Positions 17,024 through 26,372 of a stretch of 64,000 bases of DNA are shown one piece after another. A program made the position numbers and the translations under genes. Numbering within the stretch: position 1 is the first letter of the stretch; each line of letters opens with the position of its first letter. Origin of the DNA: an uncultured Eubacteriales bacterium (GTDB lineage Bacteria > Bacillota > Clostridia > Lachnospirales > Lachnospiraceae); the NCBI GenBank assembly GCA_900314775.1, contig OMWM01000003.1:1-64000 (forward strand), in the 5' to 3' direction. Under the pieces are notes generated by a model. The model saw only the letters and a program-made list of their open reading frames with translations, searched no databases and was not told where the DNA came from.

Positions 17024-18301
17024 ATGGCATACAAAGTAGGAACAAAATGCGTCCAGTCAGGATGGAAGCCGAAAAACGGCGAGCCGAGACAGCTGCCGAT
17101 CTATCAGAGCACGACCTTCAAATACGATTCGAGTGATGAGATGGGCCGTCTCTTCGATCTGGAAGAGGAGGGATATTTTTATACCCGTCTGCAGAACCCG
17201 ACAAATGATTATGTCGCGGCCAAGATCTGCGACATGGAAGGCGGCTATGCGGCTATGCTGACCTCATCCGGTCAGGCGGCCAATTTCTTCGCCGTATTCA
17301 ATATCTGCGAGGCAGGCGATCATTTCATCGCTTCTTCCTCCATTTACGGCGGCACCTTCAACCTGTTCGGCACGACGATGAAGAAGATGGGCATCGAGTG
17401 CACCTTCGTGGACAATGACATCACCGAGGAAGAGCTGGATAAGTGCTTCAAGCCGAATACGAAGGCTGTTTTCGGCGAGACGATCACAAACCCGACCGTT
17501 TCGATTTTCGATATTGAGAAATTCGCACGCGTGGCACACAGGCACGGCGTACCGCTGATTGTCGACAATACTTTTGCCACCCCGATCAACTGCCGTCCGT
17601 TCGAGTGGGGCGCGGATATCGTAACCCATTCCACGACAAAATACATGGACGGCCACGCTTCCGGCGTCGGCGGCTGCATCGTCGACAGCGGCAATTTCGA
17701 CTGGCTTGCCCATGCAGATAAGTTCCCTGGCCTTACGACACCGGATGAATCCTATCATGGCATCATCTATGCCGAGAAGTTCGGCAAGGGCGCGTATATT
17801 ACCAAGGCGACCTCCCAGCTGATGCGTGATTTCGGTTCGATTCAGTCCCCGCAGAATGCGTTTTACCTGAATCTCGGCCTTGATTCTCTGGAAGTCCGCA
17901 TGCAGCGCCACTGCGCCAATGCACTGGCCGTGGCGAAATTCCTGAAGGCAAGCGACAAGGTCGCATGGATTCACTACGCGGATCTCGAGGATGACCCGAA
18001 TCATGCGCTGGCGCAGAAGTACTGCCCGAACGGCACCTGCGGCGTCATCGCCTTCGGCCTCAAGGGCGACCGCAATACAGCTGTGAAATTCATGGATTCT
18101 CTGCAGATGATCTCGATTGTCACCCATGTTGCAGACAGCAAGACCTGCCTGCTGCACCCGGCAAGCCATACGCACAGACAGCTCACCGACGAGCAGCTGC
18201 GCGAGGCAGGCATTTCACCTGACCTGATCCGTCTGTCTGTCGGCATTGAGGATGTGGATGATATCATCGCAGACCTCAGACAGGGCCTCGAGCAGATCTG
18301 A
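17024..18301 (+). CDS. metY: O-acetylhomoserine aminocarboxypropyltransferase (sulfhydrylase)
   Basis: A 425-residue Cys/Met-metabolism PLP enzyme. The PLP lysine lies in THSTTKYMDGH near residue 208; SSGQAANFFA near 85 and VDNTFATP near 185 bind the cofactor. It makes homocysteine from O-acetylhomoserine and sulfide. The ATG at 17024 has AAAGGAG upstream; the frame is open further left but without a ribosome site. A different member of the same family begins at 63674, so the genome holds at least two. Confidence 0.92.
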   Translation: MAYKVGTKCVQSGWKPKNGEPRQLPIYQSTTFKYDSSDEMGRLFDLEEEGYFYTRLQNPTNDYVAAKICDMEGGYAAMLTSSGQAANFFAVFNICEAGDHFIASSSIYGGTFNLFGTTMKKMGIECTFVDNDITEEELDKCFKPNTKAVFGETITNPTVSIFDIEKFARVAHRHGVPLIVDNTFATPINCRPFEWGADIVTHSTTKYMDGHASGVGGCIVDSGNFDWLAHADKFPGLTTPDESYHGIIYAEKFGKGAYITKATSQLMRDFGSIQSPQNAFYLNLGLDSLEVRMQRHCANALAVAKFLKASDKVAWIHYADLEDDPNHALAQKYCPNGTCGVIAFGLKGDRNTAVKFMDSLQMISIVTHVADSKTCLLHPASHTHRQLTDEQLREAGISPDLIRLSVGIEDVDDIIADLRQGLEQI

Positions 18302-18323
18302 ATGTTATTTCCATAGATACGCA

Positions 18324-18368
18324 AAAACCGTCTGTTCCCGCGGATATTCCGAAGGAGCAGACGGTTTT
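18324..18368. terminator. Bidirectional terminator
   Basis: An 11-bp stem (18324-18334 with 18358-18368) ending in a T run on both strands, shared by metY and the convergent LtrA-like gene. Confidence 0.85.
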
Positions 18369-18387
18369 TTGCTTTGTCAGGAAAGTC

Positions 18388-19536
18388 TTACATACGCATA
18401 TCCGGCGTATTGTTTTCCTTTTCCCTTTTCTCATGGATGTCGGCGATCATGTCAAAGCTTACGATCTCGGTCGCCAGCAGCAGCATGATGCACATCGTAA
18501 TCAGCAGAACGGCGAATTTATTTTCCCGGAAAAGCTGGGAAATCATGTAGCCCAGAATCAGGAAGCCGCCGAAAGACCCCATGACATAGGGCTGCAGCAT
18601 GCGCTCCCCGCTGGCGTAGCGGCGGTTCAGCAGCGTACCGATGACAAAGAGCGCCAGACCGACATACAGGAAGTTCACCATATAGCGGCCGTTCAGGGTG
18701 CCTTCATCCAGTACAGCCGGGATGCTGACAAGGGCCAGCGAGCCCGCGATCAGATAGTGCGAAAACAGCAGCATGAAACTGCCGCTTTTCGGATGCCTGT
18801 CCTTGGCCAGATCTTCCATCTGAGTCAGATAGAAGATGAGCATGGCGGCCAGGCCGATAAAGGCAAGAATGCTGTCTGCTGTCAGATATTCCGGCTGGAA
18901 AAACAGCGCATAATCGAGCAGCAGCGTGCCGGCCGTGAGGACCGTAAAGGAAACGGCGCTGCGGCGCAGCTGCCGGAAATCCCTGTCTCTGGCCGGGTCC
19001 GTGCTGAAACCGCTTAATGCCGGCATGATCCAGCTGGCGGCGAGCGCGGCGGCCGCAATGGCGCATCCGGCGGCGAGCGGCACGAAAGTGCTGATCAGGA
19101 AACCGCAGGCGCGTATGATCATGGCATACAGCATGCGGAGACTGTCCTTCTTCTTCTGCGCATCCTTTTCGCGGGCAGATGCGATGCCGTACTGAATAGC
19201 CATCAGAACCGCGTCGGCGCCGAAGCAGGCCATGAACAGGACAAAGGAGGACGACCAGCTGTTGCGGATGGATTCCGCCGCGATCAGGATAAGCGGAAGC
19301 TGCGCCAGCGTGAAAATTCTGTCCAGGATCTGGCCGCTGCCGCAGCGGTCCGTGAAAAGTACCTGTGCAGACCAGGCGCCCAGCACTGCAGCGGCCATCA
19401 GAATAAAAAGACCGATGGCTGCCGGGGCGATGATGCCGTCCGACGGCTCTGCCAGCAGCACCGACGCGCGCAGCAGCGTGAATGCGCAGGCAAGATCAAA
19501 TATCAGTTCCAGAAGTCCGTTTTTCTTATCAAGCAT
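18388..19536 (-). CDS. Low-temperature-requirement A (LtrA)-like membrane protein
   Basis: A 382-residue polytopic protein with about eleven hydrophobic segments. It starts with MLDKKNGLLELIFDLACAFTLL, close to the LtrA opening (ELFFDLVFVFAI type), and later shows GSFMLLFSHYLIAGSLALV. The ATG at 19536 has GAGAAGG upstream; the longer frame to 19581 is less likely. LtrA proteins are membrane proteins without a firm function. The family match is moderate because only the first segment is well conserved. Confidence 0.65.
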   Translation of the reverse strand: MLDKKNGLLELIFDLACAFTLLRASVLLAEPSDGIIAPAAIGLFILMAAAVLGAWSAQVLFTDRCGSGQILDRIFTLAQLPLILIAAESIRNSWSSSFVLFMACFGADAVLMAIQYGIASAREKDAQKKKDSLRMLYAMIIRACGFLISTFVPLAAGCAIAAAALAASWIMPALSGFSTDPARDRDFRQLRRSAVSFTVLTAGTLLLDYALFFQPEYLTADSILAFIGLAAMLIFYLTQMEDLAKDRHPKSGSFMLLFSHYLIAGSLALVSIPAVLDEGTLNGRYMVNFLYVGLALFVIGTLLNRRYASGERMLQPYVMGSFGGFLILGYMISQLFRENKFAVLLITMCIMLLLATEIVSFDMIADIHEKREKENNTPDMRM

Positions 19537-19645
19537 AAATGAACCTTCTCTCTTAATAATCTGTGTCCGCCAGGCGGACATAATGACAGTATAGGCATTA
19601 TCGGACTTTTTTTCAATAACCGGGCATCCGCCTGCGAAAATAAAA

Positions 19646-19679
19646 GAGCGGCCGGCCGGTATAAACCGGTCTGCCGCTC
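19646..19679 (-). terminator. Terminator of the degV gene
   Basis: A GAGCGGC/GCCGCTC outer stem with an inner CCGGT/ACCGG stem, followed on the minus strand by TTTTATTTT. Confidence 0.8.
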
Positions 19680-19704
19680 ATATGAAACCTGTTTTGCTGC
19701 TCTG

Positions 19705-20559
19705 TCAGAGCATGAAAATGCAGACGCCGATGAGTCCCGGGCCGGTATTGACGGCCAGAGACGGGTTGAGCTGCTCATTATGGACTACGAAACGCGCTTC
19801 CGGCAGTGCCTCACGCAGCTGGAGAGCAACCTTATGTCCTTCTTCCGCGGCGTCGCCGTGCATGACGGCGATCCAGCAGCGCCGGCCCATCGAAAGAGAG
19901 ATGATCCAGTCTGTCAGGAAGCGGATGGCTTTGCGCTGTCCGCGCTTCTTCGCCACCGTATAGTAAATACCGTCCGGATCGCACGAGATAATCGGCTTGA
20001 TGCGCAGCACGTCGGCAATGACATAGGTGACGTTGCCGATGCGTCCGCCCTTGTACAGGTATTCCAGAGAGTCCATGCAGAAGCCGACACGGCAGTCGCC
20101 GCGCCTGCGCTCGAGCTCCTCTATGATATCGTCATAAGAGCGTCCCTTGCGGACCTGCATGGCAGCCCAGATGGCGAACGTACCGCTGCCGATGGAAATA
20201 TTCTTCGTATTGAAAATGAAGGTCTTTAATTGAGGCACCTCGCTTGCGGCAACCTGCATGACATTGACCGTGCTGCTCAGATGATCAGAGATGCAGGCGG
20301 CGATGACATGGGTAAAGCCTTCCGCAGCGAGCCCCTCGAAAAACTCCTGCGCCTCTGTCAGAGACGGCATGGAAGTATTCGGAATCTCATCCGGGAAACG
20401 GCTGTATACCATATCTGCCTGTATCGTGACTCCGTCGAGGTAGTCCTGCTCCGGGTAAATAATATGCACCGGCAGTATTCTTATATCGTATTTTTCGGCA
20501 ATGTTCAGCGGAACATCGCTGCATGAATCCGTGACAACGGCAATCTTCTCAGTACTCAT
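19705..20559 (-). CDS. DegV family fatty-acid-binding protein
   Basis: A 284-residue DegV protein. The N-terminal VVTDSCSDVPLNIAEKYDIRILP and the later GSGTFAIWAAMQVRKG and EYLYKGGRIGNVTYVIADVLRIKPI are family hallmarks. DegV proteins bind single fatty acids; many are FakB subunits handing them to a FakA kinase, which is not encoded nearby. The ATG at 20559 has GAGGTT eight bases before it. Upstream, divergent, is a DUF1836 gene. Confidence 0.9.
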   Translation of the reverse strand: MSTEKIAVVTDSCSDVPLNIAEKYDIRILPVHIIYPEQDYLDGVTIQADMVYSRFPDEIPNTSMPSLTEAQEFFEGLAAEGFTHVIAACISDHLSSTVNVMQVAASEVPQLKTFIFNTKNISIGSGTFAIWAAMQVRKGRSYDDIIEELERRRGDCRVGFCMDSLEYLYKGGRIGNVTYVIADVLRIKPIISCDPDGIYYTVAKKRGQRKAIRFLTDWIISLSMGRRCWIAVMHGDAAEEGHKVALQLREALPEARFVVHNEQLNPSLAVNTGPGLIGVCIFML

Positions 20560-20618
20560 TGATGCAACCTCATTCCTGCGATATGAATCGCGGTCTATCA
20601 TCTTGTTTCATTAACATC

Positions 20619-20647
20619 ATACTACAATATGCGTTACCATATGTCAA
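20619..20647 (-). promoter_or_regulatory. Sigma-A promoter of degV
   Basis: Minus strand TTGACA (20642-20647), a 17-bp spacer, then TAGTAT (20619-20624), about 60 bases before the start codon. Confidence 0.85.
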
Positions 20648-20674
20648 GTTTTTGAAAAACCTGTGAAACGGTGA

Positions 20675-20704
20675 TTGAAAACATGAAATGGTTTATGGTA
20701 TTCT
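20675..20704 (+). promoter_or_regulatory. Promoter of the DUF1836 gene
   Basis: TTGAAA (20675-20680) and TATTCT (20699-20704) with an 18-bp spacer, 40 bases before the start at 20745. Confidence 0.6.
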
Positions 20705-20744
20705 ATATTTCAGAATAGGAAAAAACTCAAAGGAATGCTTTACA

Positions 20745-21299
20745 ATGGTGGTGGATACGATGGATAATTCCTTATTCGATATGAAAGCGCTTGAACGCAG
20801 GACACTGGAGCAGTTCAGCAATTTTTCCTTTCCGGAGTATGAAGAGATCCCGGATGTCGGACTTTACCTGAAACAGGTTGTCCGCTACATTGCCGGTGTC
20901 CTGGAGCCGCTTGGCATCCAGCCGCTGACGGCCTCCATGATCAGCAATTATGTCAAGCAGGGGCTGATCGACTCTCCGGAGAAGAAGATGTATTTCCGGG
21001 AGCAGATTGCGCTGCTGATGTACATCGCGGTGACGAAGAACGTACTCAGCATGGAACAGATCAGCTATACCATTTCTCTGCGGGAACCGGGCGATGGCAT
21101 GGCGCAGACATATAAGCGCATGCGCAGTGAGATGCTCGGTGCGGTCGCCAATCTGCCGGAGATCGGGACGGCGCTGCACGACAGTGCGGAGCCGGAGGAG
21201 ATGCTGCTGCACAATACGATTATTCTTATTATATACAAAATTTTTCTGGATAAACTTTACGTCAACGCCAAAGAGTTCTATAATCCTTTAGTGAAGTAA
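20745..21299 (+). CDS. DUF1836 domain protein
   Basis: A 184-residue protein. The N-terminal helix-turn-helix-like region contains PLTASMISNYVKQGLI (about 65-80), typical of DUF1836, which is thought to be a MerR-like DNA-binding fold. The rest is helical, with a hydrophobic stretch TIILIIYKIFLDKLYV near the end. The ATG at 20745 follows AAAGGAA. The gene reads into an AEC transporter gene 20 bases later, so the pair may be one operon. The function is unknown. Confidence 0.8.
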   Translation: MVVDTMDNSLFDMKALERRTLEQFSNFSFPEYEEIPDVGLYLKQVVRYIAGVLEPLGIQPLTASMISNYVKQGLIDSPEKKMYFREQIALLMYIAVTKNVLSMEQISYTISLREPGDGMAQTYKRMRSEMLGAVANLPEIGTALHDSAEPEEMLLHNTIILIIYKIFLDKLYVNAKEFYNPLVK

Positions 21300-21319
21300 A
21301 TTACGGTGAGGTAATAGCG

Positions 21320-22231
21320 ATGGCGTTGATAGTGGGCAGACAGATTCTGATCATGGTGGTGATCATTGCAGTCGGATTCATAGTCGGCAGGATTGGCCTG
21401 ATGTCAGATAAAGGCGTCAATGAACTGTCCGGCGTTTTGCTGTACGTGATCAATCCGCTGCTGATTCTGATGTCCTTTCAGCAGGATTATTCCGCCGAAC
21501 TGATGCAGGGCTTTGTGACCATGCTGCTGTACGGCCTGCTGATCTACGTGATTTCGACGGCGCTTGCCATTCTTCTGACTTTCCGCAAAGGGAAGAACTG
21601 GGAGGTGGACCGCAGCGCCTATATCTACCGCAATGTCGGTTTCTTCGGCATTCCGGTCATCAACAGCATTTACGGCGCGGAGGGCGTCTTCTATCTGTCC
21701 GCGTTTATCGCGGCCTTCAATATCTGGTGCTGGAGCTACGGCGTGACGATCATGAAGGACAGCAGCAGCAGCGGCTTCAGTATCCGTAGGATGCTGCGCA
21801 ATATGATCAATCCGTCGATTATCATGGTCGGTGTCGGCATGGTTCTGTTCGTGCTGCAGATCCGCCTGCCTTCGGTGATCGGTGATGCTTTCAATGATAT
21901 CGGCAGCATGAATACGGCGATTGCCATGATGATCACGGGCATTATCCTAGGACATAGCGACCTGCGAAGCCTGCTCGATCGGCACTATCTGTTTATGGAT
22001 GTGATGGTGCAGCTGGTCATGCCGTTTATCGAGATACTGATCATCCGGCTGTTTCCGCTGGATGATACGCTCAAGGTCATTCTCGGTATCTGCGCGGCCT
22101 GTCCGGTAGCCTCGACCGTGAACATGTTTGCGCTTCGGTTCGGCCGCGATTACGACTATGCTTCAAAACTCAATATCATTACGACCATTTCCGCCGCAGC
22201 GACGATTCCGCTGCTGATGCTGATGTTCTGA
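21320..22231 (+). CDS. AEC family transporter
   Basis: A 303-residue auxin-efflux-carrier family protein with about ten membrane spans. It contains the VINPLLILMSFQ stretch near residue 43, YRNVGFFGIPVINSIYG near 107 and ACPVASTVNMFALRFG near 256. Bacterial members move malate, lactate or other organic acids. The terminator at 22257 follows directly. The substrate is not clear. Confidence 0.9.
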   Translation: MALIVGRQILIMVVIIAVGFIVGRIGLMSDKGVNELSGVLLYVINPLLILMSFQQDYSAELMQGFVTMLLYGLLIYVISTALAILLTFRKGKNWEVDRSAYIYRNVGFFGIPVINSIYGAEGVFYLSAFIAAFNIWCWSYGVTIMKDSSSSGFSIRRMLRNMINPSIIMVGVGMVLFVLQIRLPSVIGDAFNDIGSMNTAIAMMITGIILGHSDLRSLLDRHYLFMDVMVQLVMPFIEILIIRLFPLDDTLKVILGICAACPVASTVNMFALRFGRDYDYASKLNIITTISAAATIPLLMLMF

Positions 22232-22256
22232 GCCGTATTTTGCACACGCTGCCTAT

Positions 22257-22297
22257 CTGCCTTGGTGAAATTATTTTCATCAGGGCAGTTTTTTTAT
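22257..22297 (+). terminator. Terminator after the AEC gene
   Basis: CTGCC pairs with GGCAG and encloses a further TGGTGAAA/TTTCATCA pairing; a seven-T run follows. Confidence 0.88.
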
Positions 22298-22305
22298 ATA
22301 TAGGA

Positions 22306-22367
22306 TTGACAGGCAGCGCGTATGGTGATATCATCAAAACATGAACATATGAATATGTATTCATATG
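22306..22367 (+). promoter_or_regulatory. Promoter and ArsR/CadC-type operator
   Basis: TTGACA (22306-22311), a 17-bp spacer and TATCAT (22329-22334). Just downstream lies a perfect inverted repeat with ten-base arms, CATATGAATA (22346-22355) and its complement (22358-22367), two bases apart. This is the ATATGAA..TTCATAT form seen at SmtB/ArsR/CadC operators. Metal binding by the regulator would free the promoter. Confidence 0.9.
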
Positions 22368-22389
22368 AATACATGGAAAGGAGGCAGAG

Positions 22390-22743
22390 ATGCCGGATAC
22401 AAATACGGACAGCAAATGCAAGGACACGGAAATCCGGGTTGTGCAGTGCAGGAAGGTGCCGGATGAAGATGAACTTTATGATCTGGCCGAGCTTTTCAAG
22501 GTATTCGGGGATTCTACGAGAATCCGGATACTGTTCGCGCTTTTTGAAGGTGACAAGTGTGTATATGATCTGGCGGATGAGCTCAGCATGACCCAGTCGG
22601 CCATATCGCATCAGCTCAGAATTCTGAAGAACGCCAAGCTGGTCAGCAGCCGGCGTGACGGCAGACAGATGATCTATTATCTGGCGGATGATCATGTGAG
22701 GACGATCATCGCCGTTGGTCTTGAACATATAGAGGAAGAATAA
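22390..22743 (+). CDS. ArsR/SmtB family metal-responsive repressor (CadC-like)
   Basis: A 117-residue winged helix protein with LAELFKVFGDSTRIRILFAL and the recognition helix MTQSAISHQLRILKNAKLV. Cysteines in the N-terminal arm (Cys 11 and Cys 20) and in EGDKCVYDLADEL (helix 3) match the CadC type of Cd/Pb/Zn site more than the SmtB alpha-5 site. It is the first gene of an operon with an HMA protein and a P1B ATPase and should repress it through 22346-22367. Confidence 0.92.
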   Translation: MPDTNTDSKCKDTEIRVVQCRKVPDEDELYDLAELFKVFGDSTRIRILFALFEGDKCVYDLADELSMTQSAISHQLRILKNAKLVSSRRDGRQMIYYLADDHVRTIIAVGLEHIEEE

Positions 22744-22760
22744 TCCAGGGAGGAATTGTC

Positions 22761-22979
22761 ATGAAGAAGAAATATAAATGTGAGATCGATTGTGCAGCCT
22801 GTGCGGATAAGGTAGAGCAGGCGATAAAGAAGGTGGACGGCGTAGAGGATGCGCAGGTGAATTTCCTGATGCAGAAGTTCACGCTGACAGCGGACAGCGA
22901 GCATTTTGATGAAATTCTCGAGAAGGCGATCAAGGCAGGCAAGCATGCCGAGGCGGATTTCGAGGTCTATGTAAAATGA
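22761..22979 (+). CDS. Heavy-metal-associated (HMA) domain protein
   Basis: A 72-residue single HMA domain with the metal-binding CAAC motif at residues 12-15 (IDCAACADKVEQAI). It would act as a soluble metal chaperone. The following ATPase has no HMA domain of its own, and the two genes overlap by four bases, so this looks like the ATPase's N-terminal domain supplied as a separate protein. Confidence 0.9.
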   Translation: MKKKYKCEIDCAACADKVEQAIKKVDGVEDAQVNFLMQKFTLTADSEHFDEILEKAIKAGKHAEADFEVYVK

Positions 22980-24859
22980 CGAAGAAGCAGAAGAAGAGGC
23001 TGCGCCGCATCATTATTGCGCTCGCCGCGTTTTTTGTACTGCTTGGCCTGAACCGGGGCGGGGTGTTTGACCGGCTCCCGGGGCTGGCTGTCTTTGTCCT
23101 TTATCTGATTCCGTATCTGATCGTCGGTTATGATGTCATCGTCAAGGCGGCGAAGAATATCGCACACGGCCAGGTTTTTGATGAGAATTTTCTGATGATG
23201 CTGGCCACATTCGGTGCGTTCGGACTCGGCATTTTCGGGGACGCGCAGTACGATGAGGCGCTGGCCGTCATGCTGTTCTATCAGATCGGCGAGCTCTTTC
23301 AGGATTATGCCGTCGGCAAATCGCGTGATTCCATCACCGCGATGATGGATATCGCGCCGGAATACGCCAATCTCGAACGGGACGGGAAGATCGAAGAGGT
23401 GGACCCGGAGGAGGCGGCCGTCGGCGATATCATTGTCATCAAGCCGGGCGAGCGCGTTCCGCTGGATGGCGAGGTGATTGAGGGCGAGACGTTCCTCGAT
23501 ACAGCCGCACTGACCGGAGAATCGGTGCCGCGGCGCGTGGCCGTGGGCGACCGGGTTGTCTCCGGATGCATCAACGGCGACGGAACGCTCAGAGTCCGTG
23601 TCAGCAGTGTCTACGAGGATTCCACCGTTGCCCGGATTCTGGACATGGTGGAAAATGCCAGCTCGCGCAAGGCGAAGATGGAGAACTTCATCACCCGTTT
23701 CGCCCGCGTATACACCCCGATCGTCACGATCGGTGCCGTGGTGCTGGCGATTCTGATGCCGCTGCTGTTCGGCATGACATGGGCGGACGGCATTCAGAGA
23801 GCCTGCAACTTCCTGATTGTATCGTGTCCATGTGCACTGGTAATCTCCGTACCGCTTGGATTTTTCGGCGGCATCGGTGCGGCTTCCCGTATCGGTGTGC
23901 TTGTAAAAGGAAGCAATTTCCTCGAGGCGGCGGCCAGTGTGACGACCATCGTCATGGATAAAACCGGCACGCTGACAAAGGGCGAATTCAAGGTGCAGAA
24001 GGTGCTGCCGGCAGAAGGCATGAGCCGCGAAGAGCTGCTGCGTCTGGCGGCACTTGGCGAGGGATATTCGACTCATCCGATTGCACGGTCAATCCGGCAG
24101 GCGTATGGTCAGGAACCGGATCTTTCACAGGTTTCTGTAGCGCAGGAGACAGCAGGGCATGGCGTCAGTGTAAATGTGGAAGGACATAAGCTGCTGATCG
24201 GCAATGAGAAGCTGATGGAGCAGGAGAAGATTTCCTATCAGCGCAGCACGGAAGCGGGAACGCTGATCTATATTGCCTGCGACGGCCGTTTTGCGGGCTG
24301 TATCGTGATTTCCGATACGATCAAGGAAGGCGCTCCGCAGGCGATTGCCGATATGAAGAAAGCCGGCATCCGCAAGACCGTCATGCTGACCGGCGATCGC
24401 AGGGAAGCGGCAGAACATGCGGCGGGTCAGCTCGGCATCGATGAGGTGCGCAGCGAGCTGCTGCCGGGAGATAAGGTTTCCGCTGTAGAAGAGCTGATCA
24501 AGGAACAGACGGACGGCGGCAAGCTGGCATTTGTCGGCGACGGCATCAATGACGCGCCGGTTCTCATGCGCGCCGATGTCGGTATCGCCATGGGCAGATT
24601 CGGTTCGGACGCAGCCATTGAAGCGGCGGACATAGTTCTCATGGACGATGATATCCGCAAGATACCATCCGTGATCCGGATTGCGCGCAAGACGGAAGGC
24701 ATCGTGCGCGGCAATGTAATCTTTGCAATTGCCGTCAAGGTCCTGATTCTCGTGCTTTCCGCTTTTGGCATGGCCTCGATGTGGGCAGCCGTGTTCGGAG
24801 ACGTAGGCGTCTGCATTCTCTGCGTTCTCAATTCGATGCGGGCACTGCGGTTTAAATAA
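22976..24859 (+). CDS. cadA: P1B-type heavy-metal exporting ATPase (Zn/Cd/Pb)
   Basis: A 627-residue P-type ATPase. It has the TGES actuator motif (LTGESVPRR near 181), the metal site SCPCALVIS in a membrane helix near 283, the phosphorylation site DKTGTLTKG near 325, the HP motif (YSTHPIARS near 363) and GDGINDAPVL near 521. CPC with a C-terminal membrane pair suits Zn/Cd/Pb export. It lacks the usual N-terminal HMA domain and starts with a lysine-rich end. ATGA overlap links it to the HMA gene. Confidence 0.93.
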   Translation: MTKKQKKRLRRIIIALAAFFVLLGLNRGGVFDRLPGLAVFVLYLIPYLIVGYDVIVKAAKNIAHGQVFDENFLMMLATFGAFGLGIFGDAQYDEALAVMLFYQIGELFQDYAVGKSRDSITAMMDIAPEYANLERDGKIEEVDPEEAAVGDIIVIKPGERVPLDGEVIEGETFLDTAALTGESVPRRVAVGDRVVSGCINGDGTLRVRVSSVYEDSTVARILDMVENASSRKAKMENFITRFARVYTPIVTIGAVVLAILMPLLFGMTWADGIQRACNFLIVSCPCALVISVPLGFFGGIGAASRIGVLVKGSNFLEAAASVTTIVMDKTGTLTKGEFKVQKVLPAEGMSREELLRLAALGEGYSTHPIARSIRQAYGQEPDLSQVSVAQETAGHGVSVNVEGHKLLIGNEKLMEQEKISYQRSTEAGTLIYIACDGRFAGCIVISDTIKEGAPQAIADMKKAGIRKTVMLTGDRREAAEHAAGQLGIDEVRSELLPGDKVSAVEELIKEQTDGGKLAFVGDGINDAPVLMRADVGIAMGRFGSDAAIEAADIVLMDDDIRKIPSVIRIARKTEGIVRGNVIFAIAVKVLILVLSAFGMASMWAAVFGDVGVCILCVLNSMRALRFK

Positions 24860-24872
24860 ACAGGATATGATC

Positions 24873-24914
24873 AAAGAAGTCTTTTCTGCGAAGGCAGGAG
24901 AGACTTCTTTTTTT
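24873..24914 (+). terminator. Terminator of the metal-efflux operon
   Basis: AAAGAAGTCT pairs with AGACTTCTTT around a short inner TTCTGC/GCAGGA hairpin, followed by a T run. Confidence 0.85.
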
Positions 24915-24992
24915 ACCTCATTTTAACGGGTGTTTAACAGATGGTTTGTGTGCAATGGCGTTATTACTGTATAATAGTACAGGAGCTACAAT

Positions 24993-26372
24993 ATGGATTT
25001 TGTGGTAAAAGGTATTTTTGACAGTATGACGCTTTCCGATCTGATCGGGACCGCAAAAGGCAATTCGGTGACGGTGTTTTTCACGATTCTGCCGCTTGCG
25101 GCCATCGCCGCGCTGATTGTTCTGCAGATACTTAACGGTTATGGAGGCAAGGCGGATAAAACGCCGCGCAGCCTGCCGCCGGGGGACATGTCGCCGGCGC
25201 AGGCCGGCTATATTCTGACCGGAATATGCGGAGAAACCGATATCACCGGGCTGCTGTTTACCCTGCTGGCACATGGCTGCCTGCGCGTAGACAGAACCGG
25301 GAAAAAACAGCTTCGCTTTACGGCCTGCCGGGAGCCCGGACCTGAGTTGGGCAGACATGCCGCTATGTATTATGAGGCCCTGTTCGGCCGCCGGCAGCCG
25401 GGCGAAACGGTAAGTCTTGCTGAGGCGCAGAAAGACATCGGTAAAGCATACGATAAAATATATTTTGATCTGACCGGGGACTATAAAAATCAGCATAAAC
25501 TTTATACGGACCGTTCTGCTGCTTTTTCAAAGATATCCTATCTGATCTGCTTCGGCACCTGCCTGGCTTTCATGCTGCGAAGGTTTCTTACCATGAGCAG
25601 CGAACCCGGTGTGAAGGATGTCGCCATGAGCATATTGATCAGCCTGTTATTTGCGGCAATTCCGATGTTTTTCCTGTGGATCGGTTCACAGGCCACCGCT
25701 CGTTTAAAAGCCAAATTGGATAATTCGCCGTCCGTATTTCTGATTATCATGCTTTTCTACGCCGGCAGTGCCATTGTCTATTTCTTTTTCGCCCTTATCG
25801 AAGATTCACTGCTGACGGGTATTGTCTGGCTGCTATTTTTCGCGGTGATTCCGGTTCTGCTGGGACTTGGCAGGCGGCATACCGCATATGGCACGAAGGT
25901 TTACGGTGAGGTATGCGGTCTCAAAGCCTTTATCAATTCGCCGGACAGGACGCAGCTTGAGAGGCTGCAGGAGGAGGATCAGCAGTATTTTTATAAAATG
26001 TTTGCCTACGCCTTTGTGTTCGGACTGGAGAATACCTGGTGCAGCCATTTCCGCGATAATGCCGTGCCGGCGCCGCACTTTTATACATCCTCTATAGAGG
26101 GAAAATATGACTTTGACTTTCGGCAAAGTGCACAGATATCCGAGGTGATCAATAAAGCGATTGACCTCTGGAGACAGCGCAGACTGGATCCAGACAGGAA
26201 ACAGAAACTGCACCAGCGCTTACAGAGACAGATAGTGAGGCGCAGAATACCATGGCAGCTGCGGTGCCTGAGGAAACAGAAGAAGAGGCAGAGAATTCCG
26301 CCAGGAAGATGTCTCTGCTCCGCGCGCCGGGCGACAGCAATGATATCTCAGATACCGCGGTGGACAGTGTAA
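24993..26372 (+). CDS. DUF2207-like membrane protein with an altered C-terminus
   Basis: A 459-residue frame. After one N-terminal membrane span (about 28-50) it has LPPGDMSPAQAGYILTG and GLLFTLLAHGCLRV, the sequence seen in the cytosolic half of DUF2207 proteins, then four more spans (about 185-310) and KMFAYAFVFGLENTW. The large extracellular DUF2207 domain is missing at the front. From about residue 390 (26165) the sequence turns arginine/glutamine-rich and random, while another frame there encodes adhesin-like sequence. So the end is probably a frameshift or deletion joint. A promoter TTGTGT-18-TATAAT (24946-24975) and AGGAG precede it. Confidence 0.6.
   Translation: MDFVVKGIFDSMTLSDLIGTAKGNSVTVFFTILPLAAIAALIVLQILNGYGGKADKTPRSLPPGDMSPAQAGYILTGICGETDITGLLFTLLAHGCLRVDRTGKKQLRFTACREPGPELGRHAAMYYEALFGRRQPGETVSLAEAQKDIGKAYDKIYFDLTGDYKNQHKLYTDRSAAFSKISYLICFGTCLAFMLRRFLTMSSEPGVKDVAMSILISLLFAAIPMFFLWIGSQATARLKAKLDNSPSVFLIIMLFYAGSAIVYFFFALIEDSLLTGIVWLLFFAVIPVLLGLGRRHTAYGTKVYGEVCGLKAFINSPDRTQLERLQEEDQQYFYKMFAYAFVFGLENTWCSHFRDNAVPAPHFYTSSIEGKYDFDFRQSAQISEVINKAIDLWRQRRLDPDRKQKLHQRLQRQIVRRRIPWQLRCLRKQKKRQRIPPGRCLCSARRATAMISQIPRWTV

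Noticed and set aside
22967..24076. 369-codon minus-strand frame opposite the metal ATPase
   Set aside because: The plus strand holds the TGES, CPC and DKTGT motifs; the minus frame has no recognisable features.
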